This document shows, piece by piece, positions 29,826 to 32,880 of a DNA stretch of 32,880 bases (positions within the stretch are counted from its first letter, which is position 1; every line of letters begins with the position of its first letter). The stretch is from Albimonas sp036154955. Its GTDB lineage: Bacteria > Pseudomonadota > Alphaproteobacteria > Rhodobacterales > Rhodobacteraceae. Made by a program: the position numbers and the translations under genes. Below the pieces are notes generated by a model. It did not search any database. It was given only the letters and a program-made list of their open reading frames with translations, and was not told where the DNA came from. The stretch is from positions 1 through 32,880 of the forward strand of contig JAYZWL010000023.1 of the NCBI GenBank assembly GCA_036154955.1. Reading direction: 5' to 3'.

Positions 29826-31481
29826 ATGATGCTTTCCCGCCGCCTCCCCGGCCTTCTCGCCGGGGCCGCCCTGCTCGCCACCACCGCGCTGGTGGCCCCC
29901 GCGCAGGCCGACGACCGCCCGACCATCACCGTCGCCGTGCAGCAGATCGTCAACGCCGGCGCGCTGGACGTGCTGCGCGAGCAGTCGAACGTGGGCGCGC
30001 GCGTGTTCCACTCGATCTTCGAGACGCTGATCGACTACGATCGCCAGAAGGACGACCTGCCCCGCAAGCCGGGCCTGGCGACCGAATGGAAGCGCATCGA
30101 CGACAAGACCGTCGAACTGAAGCTGCGCGAAGGCGTGAAATTCCACAACGGCGACGTGATGACCGCCGAGGACGTGGTGTTCACCTTCTCCCCCGAGCGC
30201 TTCGGCACCCTGCCCGAGCAGCAGGCCGCCCAGAAGGAGGGCGCGCAGCTCTTCACCTCCTCGGCCGCCACGGCGACCAAGGGCAAGGTGCCGCCGCCCG
30301 AGGTGGCCGCCGTCGCCCGTCGCGCCTGGCCGAACCTCGACCGGGTGGAGAAGGTGGACGACATGACCGTCCGCTTCGTCTCCAAGGTGCCCGACCCGAC
30401 GCTGGAGGGCCGCATCTCCCGCTACGGCGCCGAGATCATCTCCAAGCGCGCCTATGACGAGGCCGAGACCTGGGCCGACTTCGCCCGTCATCCGGTGGCG
30501 ACCGGCCCCTACAAGGTGGTGGAGTTCAAACCCGACAACGTGCTCGTGCTCGCCGCGCACGAGGACTACTGGGGCGGCGAGCCGCCGATCAAGGAACTGC
30601 GCTTCGTGGTGGCGCCGGAGGTGGCGAGCCGCGTGAACGGGCTGCTGTCGGGCGAATACGACTTCATCACCGACGTCCCCCCGGACCAGATCGCGCTGGT
30701 CGAGAAGGATCCGGCCTTCGAGGTGGTCGGCGGCCCGATCACCAACCATCGCCTGATGGTGTTCGACAAGAACAACGGCCCGATGAAGAACGTGAAGATC
30801 CGCCAGGCGATGACCCACGCCATCGACCGCGAGCTGATCGTGGACGCGCTGTGGGGCGGCCGGACCAAGGTGCCGGCGGGACTGCAGTGGGAATATTACG
30901 GCGACATGTACATCGCCGACTGGAAGGTTCCCGAATACGACCTGGATCTGGCGAAGAAGCTGGTGGCGGAGTCGGGGTATGACGGCGCCCCCATCACCAT
31001 GCGGGTCCTGAACAACTACTACACCAACCAGGTCTCCACCGCGCAGATCAACGCCGAGTCCTTCCGCCAGATCGGTCTCAACGTCGAGATCGTGATGAAG
31101 GAGAACTGGCAGCAGATCTTCGACACCGAGAGCGGCCCGCGCATGGTCCGCGACTGGTCGAACTCCGCCCCCTTCCCGGACCCGGTGGCCTCGATCGTCA
31201 ACCAGCACTGCCAGAACGGCCAGCAGCAGCAGGTGGGCGAGTGGACCAACGAGGAGTTCAACAAGCTCTGCATCGTGCTGGAGACCTCGACCGACCTGCA
31301 GACCCGCCGCGACGCCTTCAAGCGGATGCTGGAGATCGCCGAGCGCGAGGACCCCGCCTTCACCGTCCTGCACCAGAACGCGATCTTCTACGGCAAGCGG
31401 GCGGACATCGCCTGGAAGCCCTCGGCGCTGCAGTCGATGGACTTCCGGTCGGGGAACTTCGCGGTCGGGTCCTCGAACTGA
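29826..31481 (+). CDS. ABC transporter substrate-binding protein, family 5 (peptide/nickel type)
   Basis: This 551-residue periplasmic binding protein has a signal peptide (LPGLLAGAALLATTALVAPAQA, cleavage near residue 29) and the SBP_bac_5 fold. Landmarks are VFHSIFETLIDYDRQ, LATEWKRIDDKTVELKLREGVKFHNGDVMTAEDVVFTF (the family pattern LREGVKFHDGxxxTAEDVxF), HPVATGPYKVVEFKPDN, NVKIRQAMTHAIDRELIV, and a late MVRDWSNSAPFPDP in the ligand-binding lobe. Two cysteines (NQHCQNG, NKLCIV) may form a disulfide. The Shine-Dalgarno is poor, and ATG 29826 or 29829 could be used. A strong hairpin separates it from the ATPase gene, as is common where the binding protein is needed in excess. Its ligand is not predictable (peptide, glycoside or other). 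Confidence 0.92.
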   Translation: MMLSRRLPGLLAGAALLATTALVAPAQADDRPTITVAVQQIVNAGALDVLREQSNVGARVFHSIFETLIDYDRQKDDLPRKPGLATEWKRIDDKTVELKLREGVKFHNGDVMTAEDVVFTFSPERFGTLPEQQAAQKEGAQLFTSSAATATKGKVPPPEVAAVARRAWPNLDRVEKVDDMTVRFVSKVPDPTLEGRISRYGAEIISKRAYDEAETWADFARHPVATGPYKVVEFKPDNVLVLAAHEDYWGGEPPIKELRFVVAPEVASRVNGLLSGEYDFITDVPPDQIALVEKDPAFEVVGGPITNHRLMVFDKNNGPMKNVKIRQAMTHAIDRELIVDALWGGRTKVPAGLQWEYYGDMYIADWKVPEYDLDLAKKLVAESGYDGAPITMRVLNNYYTNQVSTAQINAESFRQIGLNVEIVMKENWQQIFDTESGPRMVRDWSNSAPFPDPVASIVNQHCQNGQQQQVGEWTNEEFNKLCIVLETSTDLQTRRDAFKRMLEIAEREDPAFTVLHQNAIFYGKRADIAWKPSALQSMDFRSGNFAVGSSN

Positions 31482-31498
31482 CCTGACGGACGCCCTTC

Positions 31499-31529
31499 GC
31501 GCCCCCCGCCCGGCCTGGGCGGGGGGCGC
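31499..31529 (+). terminator. Intercistronic hairpin/attenuator between binding protein and ATPase
   Basis: A perfect 13-bp stem, GCGCCCCCCGCCC (31499-31511) with GGGCGGGGGGCGC (31517-31529), closes a GGCCT loop and is followed by GCCCTGTTTTC. The oligo-T makes it a good partial terminator or 3' stabiliser that would keep the binding protein mRNA in excess over the ATPase gene. Confidence 0.82.
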
Positions 31530-31564
31530 GCCCTGTTTTCCGCCCCCGCTCCGGACCCCGCCCC

Positions 31565-32656
31565 ATGACCGACCCGCTCGATGCGCTCAAGCCGCTGGTC
31601 TCGCTGACCGGCATGACCGTGGATTTCGACATCGGCCGGCGCTATGTGCGCGCGCTGCACGGGGTCGACCTGGAGGTGATGCGCGGCGAGACGCTGGGCG
31701 TGGTGGGCGAAAGCGGCTGCGGAAAGTCGATCACCTGGCTGGCCGCGGCGGGGCTGCTGGACGCGCGCGCGAAGGTCGGCGGGTCGGTGCGGCTGGCCGG
31801 GGAGGAGATCCTCGGCGCCTCCGAACGTCGACTGGCGGCGATCCGCGGCGGGCGGGTGGCGCTGATCTTCCAGGACCCGTCCTCGTCGCTCAACCCGGTG
31901 CGGCGGATCGGCTGGCAGATCGGCGAGGCGCTGCGCCTGCATCGCGGGATGCGCGGGGCCGAGGCGCGGGCCGAGGCGACGCGGCTATTGGAGCGGGTCG
32001 GCATCTCCAACCCCGCGCAGCGGCTGAACGAATATCCGCACGAGCTGTCGGGCGGCATGAACCAGCGGGTGATGATCGCCATGGCGCTGGCCGGCGAGCC
32101 GGAGCTGCTGATCGCCGACGAGCCGACCACGGCGCTGGATGCGACGATCCAGGCCCAGATCCTCGACCTTCTGGACGACCTCAGGGCCGAGACGGGGATG
32201 GCCATGGTGCTGATCTCCCACGATCTCGGGGTGATCTCGGACATGTGCGACCGGGTGGCGGTGATGTATTGCGGCCGGGTGGTGGAGACGGGGCCGGCGG
32301 AGCGGGTCTTCGCGGCGCCCTCGCATCCCTACACGCGGGGCCTGCTGGCCGCGCTGCCCGATATCGATGGGCCGCGGCGGCGGCTGGACGCGATCCCCGG
32401 CGCGGTGCCCGCGCCCCACGCGCTGCCGCCGGGCTGCGCCTTCGCGCCCCGCTGCGCCGAGGCGGGGCCGGATTGCGCCGCCGCCCTGCCCGGACTGACG
32501 CCGCTGGGCGGGCGGCATCTCGCGGCCTGCCTGCGGCGCGGGCCGGATGCGCGGCCGCGGGAGGCCGCGAGGGAGGCGGGGGAGCGGGCGGTCGGGAACG
32601 CGGCGCGGCCGTCGCCGGAGCTGGCGGCGCGGCTGGCGGAGGAGATCCGGCCGTGA
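31565..32656 (+). CDS. ABC transporter ATP-binding protein, oligopeptide type (DppD/OppD)
   Basis: This 363-residue ATPase has Walker A GESGCGKS, Q-loop ALIFQDPSSSLNP, signature LSGGMNQRVMIAMAL, Walker B LLIADEPTTALD and H-loop LISHDLGVI. The oligopeptide-type C-terminal extension is present, with four cysteines (PPGCAFAPRCAEAGPDCAA, then LAACL), the motif that binds an iron-sulfur cluster in OppD/OppF-like proteins. The tail is a low-complexity Arg/Ala/Glu segment. Unusually, it follows the binding-protein gene directly, whereas most operons of this family place two permease genes in between. Permeases must lie beyond the window or elsewhere. The stop overlaps a GTG (GTGA at 32653-32656) that could start another gene. 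Confidence 0.92.
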   Translation: MTDPLDALKPLVSLTGMTVDFDIGRRYVRALHGVDLEVMRGETLGVVGESGCGKSITWLAAAGLLDARAKVGGSVRLAGEEILGASERRLAAIRGGRVALIFQDPSSSLNPVRRIGWQIGEALRLHRGMRGAEARAEATRLLERVGISNPAQRLNEYPHELSGGMNQRVMIAMALAGEPELLIADEPTTALDATIQAQILDLLDDLRAETGMAMVLISHDLGVISDMCDRVAVMYCGRVVETGPAERVFAAPSHPYTRGLLAALPDIDGPRRRLDAIPGAVPAPHALPPGCAFAPRCAEAGPDCAAALPGLTPLGGRHLAACLRRGPDARPREAAREAGERAVGNAARPSPELAARLAEEIRP

Positions 32657-32880
32657 CCCTCGCGCCGACGCGTCCCCGCTTCCTCGCCCCGCGCCGCCCC
32701 TGTTCCCGCTCCCGCGCGCCGGTCTTCGTGCCCACCCGGCCCGACGCGCCGCCCGCGCCGTCGCCCCTGCCGCCGCGCCCCGCGCCCACCCCCGCCGCCC
32801 GCGCGCTGCCCCGGCGCCGCCGGGCGCCCCGGGCTGAGATCTCGCGCCAGCCGTCCCCGGCCTCGCCCTGCGAGGCCGCC
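32653..32880 (+). other. Unresolved sequence at window end; possible start of a downstream gene
   Basis: A frame opening at GTG 32653, overlapping the ATPase stop as GTGA, stays open to the window edge (VTLAPTRPRFLAPRRP..., Pro/Arg/Ala-rich). It shows none of the ATPase or permease features expected of the next gene in a peptide transporter operon. The other two frames are equally uninformative. It may be a gene with a low-complexity N-terminus, or non-coding. Confidence 0.25.

Overview
The window is extremely GC-rich DNA in which every frame stays open for long stretches. Real genes were therefore chosen by motif content, Shine-Dalgarno sites and operon fit, not by ORF length. The gene set suggests an alphaproteobacterium, probably from the Rhodobacterales: an Ivd-like relic, a divergent katG/oxyR pair, a YbiI-type zinc finger and many ABC-transported substrates. 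That is an inference from protein style, not a phylogeny. No rRNA, tRNA, CRISPR array or intact prophage was seen.

Left edge (1-1856). The C-terminus of an IS5-family transposase abuts about 830 bases of decayed sequence. This stretch holds two recognisable relics: the N-terminus of an isovaleryl-CoA dehydrogenase-like gene and the C-terminus of a short-chain dehydrogenase. An intact AraC-type regulator follows.

Uptake and oxidation block (1881-11822). A complete five-gene branched-chain amino acid type ABC transporter (binding protein, LivH, LivM, LivG, LivF) is transcribed leftward. A GMC-family FAD alcohol/choline dehydrogenase-like gene is divergent from it, followed by a second AraC regulator and a convergent exported metal-dependent amidohydrolase. 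Together these look like a scavenging locus for an unidentified organic substrate.

Envelope and stress block (11823-26963). This holds an MscS-type channel, a periplasmic YceI protein, glutaminase, a large alanine-rich secreted protein of unknown function, the classical katG/oxyR peroxide-response pair, an SdiA-regulated-type beta-propeller, an MFS exporter, the YbiI zinc-finger protein, a YegD-like Hsp70-family ATPase and a cysteine-bearing protein of unknown function. Intergenic spaces here carry several structured repeats, including a duplicated 71-bp palindromic element after oxyR, a 35-bp tandem hairpin repeat after the mscS gene and a large imperfect inverted repeat before it.

Right edge (27173-32880). 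A TIM-barrel sugar phosphate isomerase/epimerase-like gene comes first. Then an alkaline-phosphatase-superfamily phosphodiesterase is divergent from a peptide/nickel-type ABC transporter segment (binding protein, a strong intercistronic hairpin, one ATPase). No permease genes lie between the last two. The final 224 bases hold no gene I can support.

I did not find a convincing new multi-gene system. The leads most worth checking are the structured intergenic elements, the relic cluster, the unknown secreted protein, the unknown cysteine-bearing protein, and the possibly leaderless oxyR.
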